From Aureimonas flava (GTDB lineage Bacteria; Pseudomonadota; Alphaproteobacteria; Rhizobiales; Rhizobiaceae): DNA of 64,000 bases. A program made the translations under genes and the position numbers. The notes beneath the pieces were generated by a model that made no database searches, was not told the origin of the DNA, and worked only from the letters and a program-made list of their open reading frames with translations. The DNA lies in contig NZ_QYRN01000002.1 of NCBI RefSeq assembly GCF_003583935.1, positions 248,001-312,000 of the forward strand, given 5' to 3'. The stretch's first letter is position 1. Every line of letters begins with the position of its first letter. Below, piece after piece: positions 16,100 through 24,460 of the stretch.

Positions 16100-17377
16100 A
16101 TGCAGTTCAAGTCCTACTGGCACGACACCGCCCCCCGCTTCGGGGCCGGCGCGACGGGACCGGCGGAGGGGTCGTACGACGTCGCCGTGATCGGCGCGGG
16201 CTTCACCGGCCTCTCGGCCGCGCTCCGGCTGGCCAAGGCCGGCGCGCGCGTCGTGGTGCTGGAGGCGGGCAGCGTCGGCTCGGGCGCGTCGGGGCGCAAC
16301 GGCGGCCATCTCAACAACGGCGTCGCCCACGGCTACGCCGGCGCCAAGGCGCACCTGGGCGCGGAGCGCGCGCACCGGCTTTACCGGGCCTACGACGAGG
16401 CGGTGGACACGGTCGAGCGGATCGTGCGCGAGGAGGCGATCGACTGCGCCTTCCGGCGCTCGGGCAAGCTCAAGCTCGCCTCCAAGCCCGCCCACGCGGA
16501 CGCGCTGCGCCGCAACTTCGAGCTGGTCCACGCCGAGGTCGACCCGGACACCGCCTTCCTGACGCGCGAGGAGCTGCGCGCCGAGGTGGGCTCGGACGCC
16601 TTCCACGGCGCGATGCTGTCGAAGAAGAGCGGCATGGCCCACATGGGGCGCCTGGTGGCGGGGCTGGCGGAGGCCGCCGTGCGCCACGGCGCGACGGTCC
16701 ACGAGAACGCGCCGGTCCGCGAGCGGCTGGCGGAGGGCGGGCGCACCCGGCTCGCGACCGCGCGCGGCACGGTCACCGCCGACGCGGTGCTTCTGGCGAC
16801 CGGCGCCTACACCACCGACGGCTTCTCGCATTTCCGGCGCCGCATCATCCCGGTGGGCAGCTTCGTCGTGGCCACGCGCCCGCTCACCGCCCCCGAGATC
16901 GCGCGCACCCTGCCGGGGGACCGGACCTGCGTGACCTCGCTCAACATCGGCAACTACTTCCGCCTCGCCCCGGACGGCCGGCTGATCTTCGGCGGCCGGG
17001 CGCGCTTCTCGGCCACCTCGGACCAGACCTCGGACGCGCGCAGCGGCGCGATCCTGCGCGCCGGCCTGGAGCGCATCTTCCCGCACCTTGCGGGCGTCGG
17101 CATCGACTATTGCTGGGGCGGTCTGGTCGACATGACGCAGGACCGCTTCCCGCGGGCGGGCTTCGCCGAGGGGATGTGGTACGCCATGGGCTATTCCGGC
17201 CATGGCGCGCAGATGTCGGTGCACATGGGCCAGGTGATCGCCGACGCGATCCTCGGCCGGGAGAACCGCAATCCGGTGGACGGGCTCCCCTGGCCGGCGA
17301 TCGCCGGCTATTCCGGCAAGCCCTGGTTCCTGCCGATGGTGGGGCTCTACTTCAAGATGCTCGACAGGTTCCGCTGA
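16100..17377 (+). CDS. FAD-dependent oxidoreductase (gamma-glutamylputrescine oxidase-like, DAO fold)
   Basis: A 425-residue DAO-fold flavoenzyme. The FAD motif GAGFTG is at residues 32-37, then LEAGSVGSGASGRNGGHLNN (about residues 54-73), the region characteristic of PuuB/OrdL-type amine oxidases. The C-terminal FAD-contact segment is GMWYAMGYSGHGAQMSVHMG. PuuB-like enzymes oxidise an amine or N-substituted amino acid to an aldehyde with hydrogen peroxide formation. An aldehyde dehydrogenase gene (18485-19951) lies just beyond, on the other strand, and could take the product onward. The substrate is inferred only as an amine. A strong hairpin ends the transcript. Confidence 0.85.
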   Translation: MQFKSYWHDTAPRFGAGATGPAEGSYDVAVIGAGFTGLSAALRLAKAGARVVVLEAGSVGSGASGRNGGHLNNGVAHGYAGAKAHLGAERAHRLYRAYDEAVDTVERIVREEAIDCAFRRSGKLKLASKPAHADALRRNFELVHAEVDPDTAFLTREELRAEVGSDAFHGAMLSKKSGMAHMGRLVAGLAEAAVRHGATVHENAPVRERLAEGGRTRLATARGTVTADAVLLATGAYTTDGFSHFRRRIIPVGSFVVATRPLTAPEIARTLPGDRTCVTSLNIGNYFRLAPDGRLIFGGRARFSATSDQTSDARSGAILRAGLERIFPHLAGVGIDYCWGGLVDMTQDRFPRAGFAEGMWYAMGYSGHGAQMSVHMGQVIADAILGRENRNPVDGLPWPAIAGYSGKPWFLPMVGLYFKMLDRFR

Positions 17378-17378
17378 A

Positions 17379-17424
17379 GGGCCCGGTCCGCCCGTTCCGC
17401 GCGAGCGGCGAGCGGACCGGGCCC
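17379..17424. terminator. Strong hairpin between convergent genes
   Basis: A perfect 13-base-pair stem, GGGCCCGGTCCGC (17379-17391) with GCGGACCGGGCCC (17412-17424), encloses a 20-base interior that can itself pair (CGCGCGAGCG). It fills the gap between the convergent oxidoreductase (+) and dehydrogenase (-) genes, so it probably stops transcription in both directions. No long T-run is present on either side. Confidence 0.6.
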
Positions 17425-17429
17425 CGCAC

Positions 17430-18473
17430 TCAGCCGAGCGCCGCCAGCACGGCGGCGGTGATCGCGTCGGTGCGGTCCCGGCCGGGGCGCGTGCCGACGC
17501 CCCCGGCCGTGGCCGCCTCCACCGCCCGCATCACGTCGGCGGCGGCCTCGCGCTCGCCCAGGTGCTCCAGCATCATCGCGCCCGACCAGATCGTGGCGAT
17601 CGGGTTGGCGATGCCCAGATGCGCGATGTCGGGCGCCGAGCCGTGCACCGGCTCGAACATGGACGGGGCGCTGCGGTCGGGGTTGATGTTGGCCGAGGCG
17701 GCGAAGCCGAGCCCGCCCTGGATCGCCGCGCCGAGGTCGGTGAGGATGTCGCCGAAGAGGTTGGAGGCGACCACCACGTCCAGCGTCTCGGGCGCCATCA
17801 CCATCCGGGCCGCCATGGCGTCGATATGGTAGGGCGTCACCTCGACGTCGGCGTACTCGGCCGCGAGCGCGCGCGTCATCTCGTCCCAGAACACCATCGT
17901 GTGCTTCTGGGCGTTGGACTTGGTCACCGACGCCAGCTTGCCGCGCCGCGCCCGCGCCTGCTCGAAGCCGAAGCGCAGGATGCGCTCCACGCCGCGCCGG
18001 GTGAAGATCGCGGTCTCGACCGCCACCTCGTCGGGCGTGCCGACATGGACCCGCCCGCCCGCGCCCGAATACTCGCCCTCCGTGTTCTCGCGGATGCACA
18101 GGATGTCGAAGCCCTCCGCGCGCAGCGGACCCTCGACGCCGGGCAGGAGCCGGTGCGGGCGGATGTTGGCATACTGCGTGAAGGCCTTGCGGATCGGCAG
18201 GAGCAGGCCGTGGAGCGAGACGGAATCGGGCACCTCGGCCGGCCAGCCCACCGCGCCGAGGAAGATCGCGTCGAAGCCGCGCAGGGTCTCGATGCCGTCC
18301 GCCGGCATCATCGCCCCGGTCTCGCGATAGAAGGCGCAGGACCAGGGCAGGCGGGTGGCGGCCAGCGCGAAGCCGTGGCGCGCGGCGGCGCGCTCCAGGA
18401 CCGCCCAGGCGGCGTCGATCACGGCGGTGCCAATGCCGTCGCCCGGAATCAGCGCGATGGAATGCGTCGTCAT
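17430..18473 (-). CDS. Tartrate dehydrogenase / isopropylmalate-type NAD-dependent dehydrogenase
   Basis: A 347-residue member of the isocitrate/isopropylmalate dehydrogenase family, closest in pattern to tartrate dehydrogenase/decarboxylase. Seen are IALIPGDGIGTAVIDAAWAV at the N-terminus, the substrate-binding arginine segment ILCIRENTEGEYSGAGG, the catalytic Lys and Asp regions (ASVTKSNAQKHT; VVASNLFGDILTDLGA) and the adenine-binding segment FEPVHGSAPDIA. These enzymes oxidise and often decarboxylate a 2-hydroxy acid with a neighbouring carboxylate, using NAD and a divalent metal. It is the last gene of a five-gene leftward operon, 11 bases after the aldehyde dehydrogenase. The exact hydroxyacid substrate is not determined. 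Confidence 0.85.
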   Translation of the reverse strand: MTTHSIALIPGDGIGTAVIDAAWAVLERAAARHGFALAATRLPWSCAFYRETGAMMPADGIETLRGFDAIFLGAVGWPAEVPDSVSLHGLLLPIRKAFTQYANIRPHRLLPGVEGPLRAEGFDILCIRENTEGEYSGAGGRVHVGTPDEVAVETAIFTRRGVERILRFGFEQARARRGKLASVTKSNAQKHTMVFWDEMTRALAAEYADVEVTPYHIDAMAARMVMAPETLDVVVASNLFGDILTDLGAAIQGGLGFAASANINPDRSAPSMFEPVHGSAPDIAHLGIANPIATIWSGAMMLEHLGEREAAADVMRAVEAATAGGVGTRPGRDRTDAITAAVLAALG

Positions 18474-18484
18474 GGTGTGTTCCC

Positions 18485-19951
18485 TCACAGATCGATCAAG
18501 ACGCTCTTGGACCGGCGGTTGGCGAGATAGGCCTCGCGCCCCAGGTCCTTGCCGATGCCCGAACTCTTGTAGCCCCCGGTCGGCAGGATGTGGTCGCGCG
18601 AGCGATTGTAGCGGTTGACCCAGACGGTTCCCGCCTGGAGCGACCGCGACAGGCGCAGCGCGCGCGACACGTCCCGCGTGAAGAGACCCGCCGCCAGCCC
18701 ATAGGTCGGATGGTCGGCGAGCGCCAGGGCCTCCTCCTCCTCGCGGAAGGTCTGCACCGTCAGCACGGGGCCGAAGATCTCCTCGCGCAGGGCGGGCGAT
18801 CCCTCGTCCACCCCGGTCAGGATCGTCGGCGCGTAGAAGTAGCCCTCGCGCTCCATCGCGCCGCCCCCGGTCCGGCATTGGGCGCCCGCCGCAAGGCTCG
18901 CGCGCACGATCGCGTCGATCCGGTCGAGCTGCCGGCGTGAGACGATCGGCGAATAGCCGGTGGCCGCATCCCAGGTCGGGCCGGGGCGGATGTCGGCCAT
19001 GTGGCGGGCGATCGCCTCGGCCAGCGGCTCGGCCACCGCCTCGGCCACGATCAGCCGGGAGCCGGCGACGCAGGCCTGGCCGGCGTTCGACAGGATGCCG
19101 CGCGCCACCGCCCCGGCGGCGAGCTCGAGATCCGCGTCGGCGAAGACGAGCTGCGGGCTCTTGCCGCCGAGCTCCAGCGTCATCGGCTTGATGCCGGTGC
19201 GCGCGACGGTCTCCATGATGGCGGTGCCCGCCGCGGTGGAGCCGGTGAACGACACCTTGGCGATGCCGGGATGGCCGGTGATCGCCGCGCCCGTCCCCGG
19301 CCCGTCGCCGAGGACGACGTTGATCAGCCCCGCCGGGATGCCGGCCCGCTCGGCGAGCTCGGCCATGAACAGGGTCGAGAAGGGCGTCATCTCGGAGGGC
19401 TTCAGCACCACCGCGTTGCCGGCGGCCAGCGCCGGGCCGAGCTTCCATCCGGCCATGGAGAGCGGGAAGTTCCAGGGCGTGATCGCGCCCACCACCCCGT
19501 AGGGCTCGCTCAGCGTCATGCCGAAGGCGGTGCCGGCGGTGGGCACCACGTCGCTGCCCTCCTTGTCGGCGAACTCGGCGAAGAAGCGGATCTGCTCGGC
19601 GGTGACGGCGATGTCGCCGGCCACGAGCTGGGCCACCGGCCGGGTCGAGCACACCGCCTCCAGGCGCGCGAGGCGCGCGGCCTCCCGCTCCATGAGGTCG
19701 GCCCAGCGCTGCATCGCGCGCACGCGCTCGCGCGGGTGCGCCGCGCCCCAGCCGCTGGTGCGCAGCGCCGCGGCGGCGGCCTCCACCGCCCGGTCCACCA
19801 GCGCGGCGTCGCCCACCGGGCATTCGGCGAAAGCCCGGCCGTCGGACGGCCGGCGCATCGTCGGGCCGGGGCCCGTCGCCGCGATCCGTCGCCCGCCGAC
19901 ATGGTGGTAGGGGGACAGATCCAGCGCGTCGGGATCGAAGCTCAGGTCCAT
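18485..19951 (-). CDS. NAD(P)-dependent aldehyde dehydrogenase
   Basis: A 488-residue aldehyde dehydrogenase of normal length. The cofactor region has AITPWNFPLSMAGWK and the conserved lysine in VVLKPSEMTPFST. The general base glutamate lies in [14 protein letters not shown] and the catalytic cysteine in SNAGQACVAGSRLIV. The C-terminal [16 protein letters not shown] and YKSSGIGKDLGREA motifs are intact. It oxidises an aldehyde to the acid, and the operon and neighbouring amine oxidase suggest an amino- or hydroxy-aldehyde. It lies between the cupin and the tartrate-type dehydrogenase genes. PuuC or GabD-like roles are possible. Confidence 0.9.
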   Translation of the reverse strand: MDLSFDPDALDLSPYHHVGGRRIAATGPGPTMRRPSDGRAFAECPVGDAALVDRAVEAAAAALRTSGWGAAHPRERVRAMQRWADLMEREAARLARLEAVCSTRPVAQLVAGDIAVTAEQIRFFAEFADKEGSDVVPTAGTAFGMTLSEPYGVVGAITPWNFPLSMAGWKLGPALAAGNAVVLKPSEMTPFSTLFMAELAERAGIPAGLINVVLGDGPGTGAAITGHPGIAKVSFTGSTAAGTAIMETVARTGIKPMTLELGGKSPQLVFADADLELAAGAVARGILSNAGQACVAGSRLIVAEAVAEPLAEAIARHMADIRPGPTWDAATGYSPIVSRRQLDRIDAIVRASLAAGAQCRTGGGAMEREGYFYAPTILTGVDEGSPALREEIFGPVLTVQTFREEEEALALADHPTYGLAAGLFTRDVSRALRLSRSLQAGTVWVNRYNRSRDHILPTGGYKSSGIGKDLGREAYLANRRSKSVLIDL

Positions 19952-19997
19952 GGGGCGATACCTCGAAGGGAAGCGGCGCGGCGCGGCCGGGCCGGGG

Positions 19998-20354
19998 TCA
20001 GTCCTCGACGCAGACGAAGATCTTGCGCACCGTCTCGAGCGTGCGCCACACGCCCACGAAGCCGGGCTTCAGGACGAAGCTGTCGCCGGCGCGGAAGGTG
20101 CGGGTCGCGCCGCCGCGCTCGTCGATCTCCACCACGCCGGACAGGATGTGGCAGAACTCGAAGGTGGTGCCCTTGATCGAGTGGGTCTCCCCGGGCGTCG
20201 CCTCCCAGACGCCGGTGCGGACCTTGCCCTCTCGGCTCTCGTCCAGCGCCCAGGTCTTGAAGGCGGGCGAACCGGCGATCAGCCGCTCGGGCAGCGGCAG
20301 GCTCTCCCTCGGGGCGGATTTCGGATCGGTCTCGAGCGCGACGAGCAGCGACAT
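19998..20354 (-). CDS. Cupin domain protein
   Basis: A 118-residue small cupin. The central barrel reads GVWEATPGETHSIKGTTFEFCHILSG and then FRAGDSFVLKPGFVGVWRTL, matching the two cupin motifs, with His and Glu candidates for a metal site. Its ending, TVRKIFVCVED, resembles the ethanolamine-utilisation-like (EutQ/DUF861) cupins often found beside amine and amino-acid catabolic genes. It may stabilise or isomerise an intermediate, or act as a sensor. It sits between the hydroxyacid dehydrogenase and aldehyde dehydrogenase genes with short gaps, clearly in the same operon. Confidence 0.82.
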   Translation of the reverse strand: MSLLVALETDPKSAPRESLPLPERLIAGSPAFKTWALDESREGKVRTGVWEATPGETHSIKGTTFEFCHILSGVVEIDERGGATRTFRAGDSFVLKPGFVGVWRTLETVRKIFVCVED

Positions 20355-20377
20355 GCGGGTCTCCTGGGGATGGGGGG

Positions 20378-21313
20378 TCAGTAGCCGCGCGCGCGGTCGA
20401 CGAGGCCCAGCATGGGCTGGCCGGCGCGATGGCGGCGGATGTTGCCGATCACGGCGCGGGCGGCCGTCTCGGGCTGGGTGACGCTCGCCACGTGCGGCGT
20501 CACCACCACCTTCGGATGGCGCCAGAGCGGGTGGCCGGCCGGCAGCGGCTCCGGGTCGGTGACGTCCAGCACCGCCGAGCGCAGGTGCCCTTCGTCCAGC
20601 GCCCGCAGGAGCGCGTCGCCGTCGAGCTGGGGGCCGCGCCCGGCATGCACCAGGGCGGCGCCGCGCGGCAGGGCGGCGAAGAGGTCGGCGTCGAGGATGC
20701 CGCGCGTCTCGTCGGTCAGCGGCAGGAGGCAGACCAGGATGTCGGTGCGCGCCAGGAAGCCGGCGAGCGACGCGGCGCCGTGATGGCACTCGACGCCGGG
20801 GATCTCGCGGGGCGACCGGCTCCATCCGGCCAGCGGAAAGCCGAAGGGCGCGAGCCGCTCCATCGCCGCCCGTGCGAGGACGCCGAGGCCGAGAAAGCCG
20901 ACGCGCCGCTCGCCCGCCTGCCGGGGCGGGCGCGCCTGCCAGACCTCCCGTCGTTGCTGCTCGGCATAGGCCGGCCAGTCGCGATGCAGCGCCAGGACGG
21001 CGAGCGCGACGTATTCCTGCATCATGCGCACGATGCCGTCCTCCACCATGCGCACCACCGCGACCGAGGGCGGAACGGCGGACGCGTCGAACTGGTCGAC
21101 GCCCGCCCCGATCGAGAACACGGCCTCCAGCCTGCGGAAGCGGTCGAGCCGCTCGGGAACCGTCCAGGTCAGGAGGTAGCGCACGTCGTCGGGGTCCACC
21201 GCGCCCATCTCGTGGGCGAAGGCGAGGTCGGGCAGCTCGCGCGCGAAGGCCTCGCGGAACACCGCCGCGCGCGCCGCGTCGGAGTTGAACAGGAACACCG
21301 GCCGACCGCTCAT
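20378..21313 (-). CDS. D-2-hydroxyacid dehydrogenase (glyoxylate/hydroxypyruvate reductase GhrA-like)
   Basis: A 311-residue protein of the D-isomer-specific 2-hydroxyacid dehydrogenase family, GhrA group by length and motifs. The nucleotide-binding motif is [20 protein letters not shown] (about residue 135), followed by [12 protein letters not shown]. The catalytic Arg lies in [16 protein letters not shown], and the glutamate/histidine region is [20 protein letters not shown] with [11 protein letters not shown]. It reduces 2-oxo acids such as glyoxylate or hydroxypyruvate with NADPH. Its ATG overlaps the stop of the upstream deacylase gene. It probably handles a 2-oxo acid formed by the neighbouring aminotransferase or oxidases. 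Confidence 0.87.
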   Translation of the reverse strand: MSGRPVFLFNSDAARAAVFREAFARELPDLAFAHEMGAVDPDDVRYLLTWTVPERLDRFRRLEAVFSIGAGVDQFDASAVPPSVAVVRMVEDGIVRMMQEYVALAVLALHRDWPAYAEQQRREVWQARPPRQAGERRVGFLGLGVLARAAMERLAPFGFPLAGWSRSPREIPGVECHHGAASLAGFLARTDILVCLLPLTDETRGILDADLFAALPRGAALVHAGRGPQLDGDALLRALDEGHLRSAVLDVTDPEPLPAGHPLWRHPKVVVTPHVASVTQPETAARAVIGNIRRHRAGQPMLGLVDRARGY

Positions 21314-22431
21314 GCGGCCAGCCTCCTCCCGAGCGACAGGATCATCGCCAGGCATTCGGCCAGCTCGGCGCGCTCGACATATTCGTCGGGCCGATGGGCC
21401 CGCGCGATATCGCCCGGCCCGCAGACGATGGCGTCGAGGCCGGCCTCCTGGAACAGGCCGGCCTCGGTGCCGTAGCTCACGGCCGGCACGGCCGCGTGTC
21501 CCGTCAGCTCGGCCACCAGGGCGGCCAGCGCGCTGCCGGGCTCCAGCCCGAGCGCCGGATAGGCCGAAAGCTCCCGCCACGCGACGCCGAAGCCCTCGCC
21601 CTCCAGCGCCGTCAGCCGTGCGCGCACCGGCTCCAGGAGGGCGCGGGGCGAGACGCCGGCGACCGCGCGCGCCTCGATCTCGGCGGTGCAGAGGTCGGGC
21701 ACGACGTTGAGCGCCCGGCCGCCCGACACGAGGCCGACCTGGAGCGAGGACCAGGGCGGCTCGAACCGCGCGTCCAGCGGCCCGGCCTCCAGCGCACGGC
21801 CGTGCGCCACCGCCTCGGCCAGCACGCCGGTCATCGCGTGGATGGCGTTGCGGCCGAGATCGGGGCGCGAGGAATGGCCGGCGCGGCCGCGAACCTCCAG
21901 CCGTGCGGCCGCCTTGCCCTTGTGGGCCAGCACGCCGCGCAGGCCGCTCGGCTCGCCGACCACGACGCCCGTCGGCGGCGCGCAGAGCCCCGGCAGGGCC
22001 GCGATCATGTGCGGCACGCCGCGGCAGCCGGCCTCCTCGTCGTAGGAGAAGGCGAGATGGAGGGGGCGGGCGAGGTCGAGCCGGGCGAGCGCGGGCACGG
22101 CGGCCAGCGCGCAGGCCAGGAAGCCCTTCATGTCCGTTGTGCCGCGACCGTAGAGGCGCTCGCCCTCGGCGCGCAGCACGAACGGGTCGGAGCGCCAGCC
22201 CTCCTCCCCGGCCGGCACGACGTCGGTGTGGCCGGACAGGACGATGCCCGGCACGTCCGCCGGGCCGATCGTCGCGAAGAGGTTGGCGCGGTCCCCCTCC
22301 GGCCCCGGCAGGACCCGCACCGTCGCCCCGTGCGAGCGGCAGAACGCGGCGATGCGCCCGACGATCTCGCCGTTCGGCGTGCCCGCGACGGAGGGGCAGG
22401 CGACCAGCCACGCCAGGATTTCTTCCACCAT
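21310..22431 (-). CDS. Acetylornithine deacetylase (ArgE)-like M20 hydrolase
   Basis: A 373-residue M20 metallohydrolase of the ArgE/DapE type. The zinc-ligand and catalytic motifs are in order: [17 protein letters not shown] (about residue 65), [17 protein letters not shown] (about 97), and [16 protein letters not shown] (about 130), with the dimerisation domain between and a final histidine region. It removes an N-acyl group from an amino acid. In this operon it more likely releases an amino substrate from an N-acylated nutrient than serves arginine synthesis, since the neighbours are catabolic. It is the first gene of the leftward operon. Confidence 0.87.
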   Translation of the reverse strand: MVEEILAWLVACPSVAGTPNGEIVGRIAAFCRSHGATVRVLPGPEGDRANLFATIGPADVPGIVLSGHTDVVPAGEEGWRSDPFVLRAEGERLYGRGTTDMKGFLACALAAVPALARLDLARPLHLAFSYDEEAGCRGVPHMIAALPGLCAPPTGVVVGEPSGLRGVLAHKGKAAARLEVRGRAGHSSRPDLGRNAIHAMTGVLAEAVAHGRALEAGPLDARFEPPWSSLQVGLVSGGRALNVVPDLCTAEIEARAVAGVSPRALLEPVRARLTALEGEGFGVAWRELSAYPALGLEPGSALAALVAELTGHAAVPAVSYGTEAGLFQEAGLDAIVCGPGDIARAHRPDEYVERAELAECLAMILSLGRRLAA

Positions 22432-22540
22432 CGCACCAGCCTCCGGTCGGGTCGGCCCGACCTTATGGAAGCGGGGGAAGATTTCCCTGCCGCTTCGCCC
22501 GGCGCTTTGGCCGATGATGCGGAAATCGCCCCCGAATGCA

Positions 22541-22554
22541 GCGGAAACTTCCGC
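22541..22554. promoter_or_regulatory. Inverted repeat resembling the cluster operator
   Basis: GCGGAA-AC-TTCCGC lies between the divergent ArgE-like gene and the GNAT gene at 22665. It has the same 6-2-6 architecture as GCGCAA-TG-TTGCGC at 6110, with one symmetrical base change per half. It may be a variant site of the same regulator or an unrelated operator. The rest of this 233-base gap shows nothing else I can name. Confidence 0.35.
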
Positions 22555-22664
22555 CCGTCCCGTCGCATTCTGCTAGGGAACCGGCCGGCGCCGGGCCGCT
22601 CCGGCGTCGCCCCGCCCCCCGAGGACCGGGCAAGCGCCCCGGAAGCTCAGACACGGTGGCGGCC

Positions 22665-23543
22665 ATGCCGGACACGATGCGACTCCAATCGTTCGAACTT
22701 GCGACGCGGGACATCGCCGACGCCGATCTCGACGCGCTCCACGCCCTCTCGATCAGCGTCGGCTGGCCGCATCGGCGCGCCGACTGGGACCTCCTGCGCT
22801 CGCTCGGCCGCGGCTTCGCCTCGCTGGACGATATCGGCCGCGTGTTCGGGTCGGCCATGTGGTTCCGACACGGCGCGGACTGCGCGACGATCGGCATGGT
22901 GATCACCTCGCCCCGCGTCCAGACCCAAGGCGGCGGGCGCTGGATGATGGACCGCATCCTCGCCGAATGCGGCGGGCGGAGGGTGATCGTGAACGCCACG
23001 CGCGCGGCCCACGCGCTCTACCTCCCGCTCGGCTTCGAGCCCCGGGCGACGGTGCACCAGATCCAAGGTTTTGTGGGCGCGGTGCCCCAGCCGGACGGGC
23101 GCGGGACGGGCACGGTGGAGCCCGTGCCCTCCGGCGACCTCGCCGCGATCCTCGCTCTCGACGGCGCCGCGTTCGGCGCGGACCGCACCGCCGTGCTCGC
23201 TCGGCTGGCGCCCCTGTCGCGGGTTCTCGGCATCCGCCGCGACGGGCGGTGGGACGGCTACGCGATGCGCCGCCCGTTCGGGCGCGGGCACGTGGTGGGG
23301 CCGGTGGTCGCCGCGAGCGAGGACGACGCGGTGCGCCTCGTCGCGCCGCTCCTCGCCGATCTCGCCGGCCGCTTCGCCCGCATGGACACGCGCCAGCCCG
23401 AAGGGCCGCTGCGCGCGCTTCTCCGCCGCTCGGGCCTCGGCGTGTTCGACACCGTGCGCACGCTGACGCGCGGCGGCGCGCTGCCGGAGGTCCGGACGGG
23501 GCGCCCGGGCGTCTACGGCCTGGCCGCCCAGCCGCTCAGCTAG
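22665..23543 (+). CDS. GNAT family N-acetyltransferase, tandem-domain
   Basis: A 292-residue GNAT protein, a paralogue of the one at 14227. It shares the element SISVGWPHRRADWDLLRSLG near residue 30 and the overall two-domain plan. The acetyl-CoA loop is less standard here (TSPRVQTQGGGRWMMDRILA), so activity is less certain. The C-terminal half contains RRPFGRGHVVGPVVAASEDD, matching the RRFGRGSVIGPVVARSHG region of the paralogue. The ATG at 22665 was chosen; MRLQSFEL four codons later is possible. Its TAG stop interlocks with the stop of the convergent EamA gene. It is divergent from the ArgE-like operon. Confidence 0.75.
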   Translation: MPDTMRLQSFELATRDIADADLDALHALSISVGWPHRRADWDLLRSLGRGFASLDDIGRVFGSAMWFRHGADCATIGMVITSPRVQTQGGGRWMMDRILAECGGRRVIVNATRAAHALYLPLGFEPRATVHQIQGFVGAVPQPDGRGTGTVEPVPSGDLAAILALDGAAFGADRTAVLARLAPLSRVLGIRRDGRWDGYAMRRPFGRGHVVGPVVAASEDDAVRLVAPLLADLAGRFARMDTRQPEGPLRALLRRSGLGVFDTVRTLTRGGALPEVRTGRPGVYGLAAQPLS

Positions 23544-24457
23544 CGCGCGGCGAGGCGCAGGCCCGCCAGCGACACCGCCATGCCGCACCAGGCCTGCGGG
23601 CCCAGCGTCTCCCCCAGCAGGAGCCAGCCGAACAGGGCGGCGACCGGCGGCACCAGGAAGAACAGCGCCGACACGCGCGCGGCCTCGTTGCGGCCGATCA
23701 TGAAGGTGAGGAGCGACACGGCGACGATGGAATTGGCCAGGATCAGCCAGCCGAGCGAAAGGGCGAGCTCCATCGTCCAGTCCACGGACCCGCTCTCCAG
23801 CGCGACGGCCAGCGGCGCGACCATGGCGAGGCCCACGGCATACTGCACGAGGTTCGCCGTAACCGGATGGACGCGGACCGGGAACCGCCGCTGGTAGAGC
23901 ACCGCCGCCGCCATGCCCGCGGCCGAGCCGAGGCAGAGCCAGACGCCGGCGTCCAGCGTCGCCCGGAAGGTCTCGCCCGCCGTGACCACCAGCAGCGCGC
24001 CCGCCGCGCCCAGCGCGAAGCCCGCCCAGCGCGCCCGTCCGACGCGCTCGTCCGACACGAGGGGCGCGGCGAGCGCGACCAGCAGCGGCTGGAGCGAGGC
24101 GATCACGGCGGCGGTGCCGGCCGACACGCCGAGGCTCATGCCGAGATAGGCGAGCCCGAAATACACCGACTGGATCAGGAAGCCGGCCACGGCCAAGTGC
24201 AGCCAGTCGATCCGGCGCGCCGGCCCGGCGGGGCGCAGCACCAGGAAGGCCGGCAGGAACAGCGCCACGATCAGCGCGAAGCGGAGCGCCAGGAAGACCA
24301 GCGGCTCGGCGTGGCGCAGCCCGATCTTGGCGACCCCGAAGCCGGAGGCCCAGAACACGAGGAAGATCGCCGGCGCGAGGCGCGACAGGACCTGCGCGCG
24401 TCCGGCCGCGGCTGCCCCCGAGGCGGGACCGGCGGCGGGATCGGGCACGGCCGCCAC
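23540..24457 (-). CDS. EamA/DMT family transporter
   Basis: A 305-residue drug/metabolite-type transporter with ten predicted membrane helices and two EamA repeats (repeat 1 from about LAPAIFLVFWASGFGVAKIG, repeat 2 from about GVWLCLGSAAGMAAAVLYQR). Members mostly export metabolites such as amino acids. It starts 3 bases after the stop of doeB and is therefore the last gene of the ehu-eut-doe operon, a position that suggests it moves ectoine or a catabolic intermediate such as N-acetyl-diaminobutyrate. That role is inference; EamA genes are not part of the standard ectoine catabolic set as I know it. Confidence 0.87.
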   Translation of the reverse strand: MAAVPDPAAGPASGAAAAGRAQVLSRLAPAIFLVFWASGFGVAKIGLRHAEPLVFLALRFALIVALFLPAFLVLRPAGPARRIDWLHLAVAGFLIQSVYFGLAYLGMSLGVSAGTAAVIASLQPLLVALAAPLVSDERVGRARWAGFALGAAGALLVVTAGETFRATLDAGVWLCLGSAAGMAAAVLYQRRFPVRVHPVTANLVQYAVGLAMVAPLAVALESGSVDWTMELALSLGWLILANSIVAVSLLTFMIGRNEAARVSALFFLVPPVAALFGWLLLGETLGPQAWCGMAVSLAGLRLAAR

Positions 24458-24460
24458 CGG

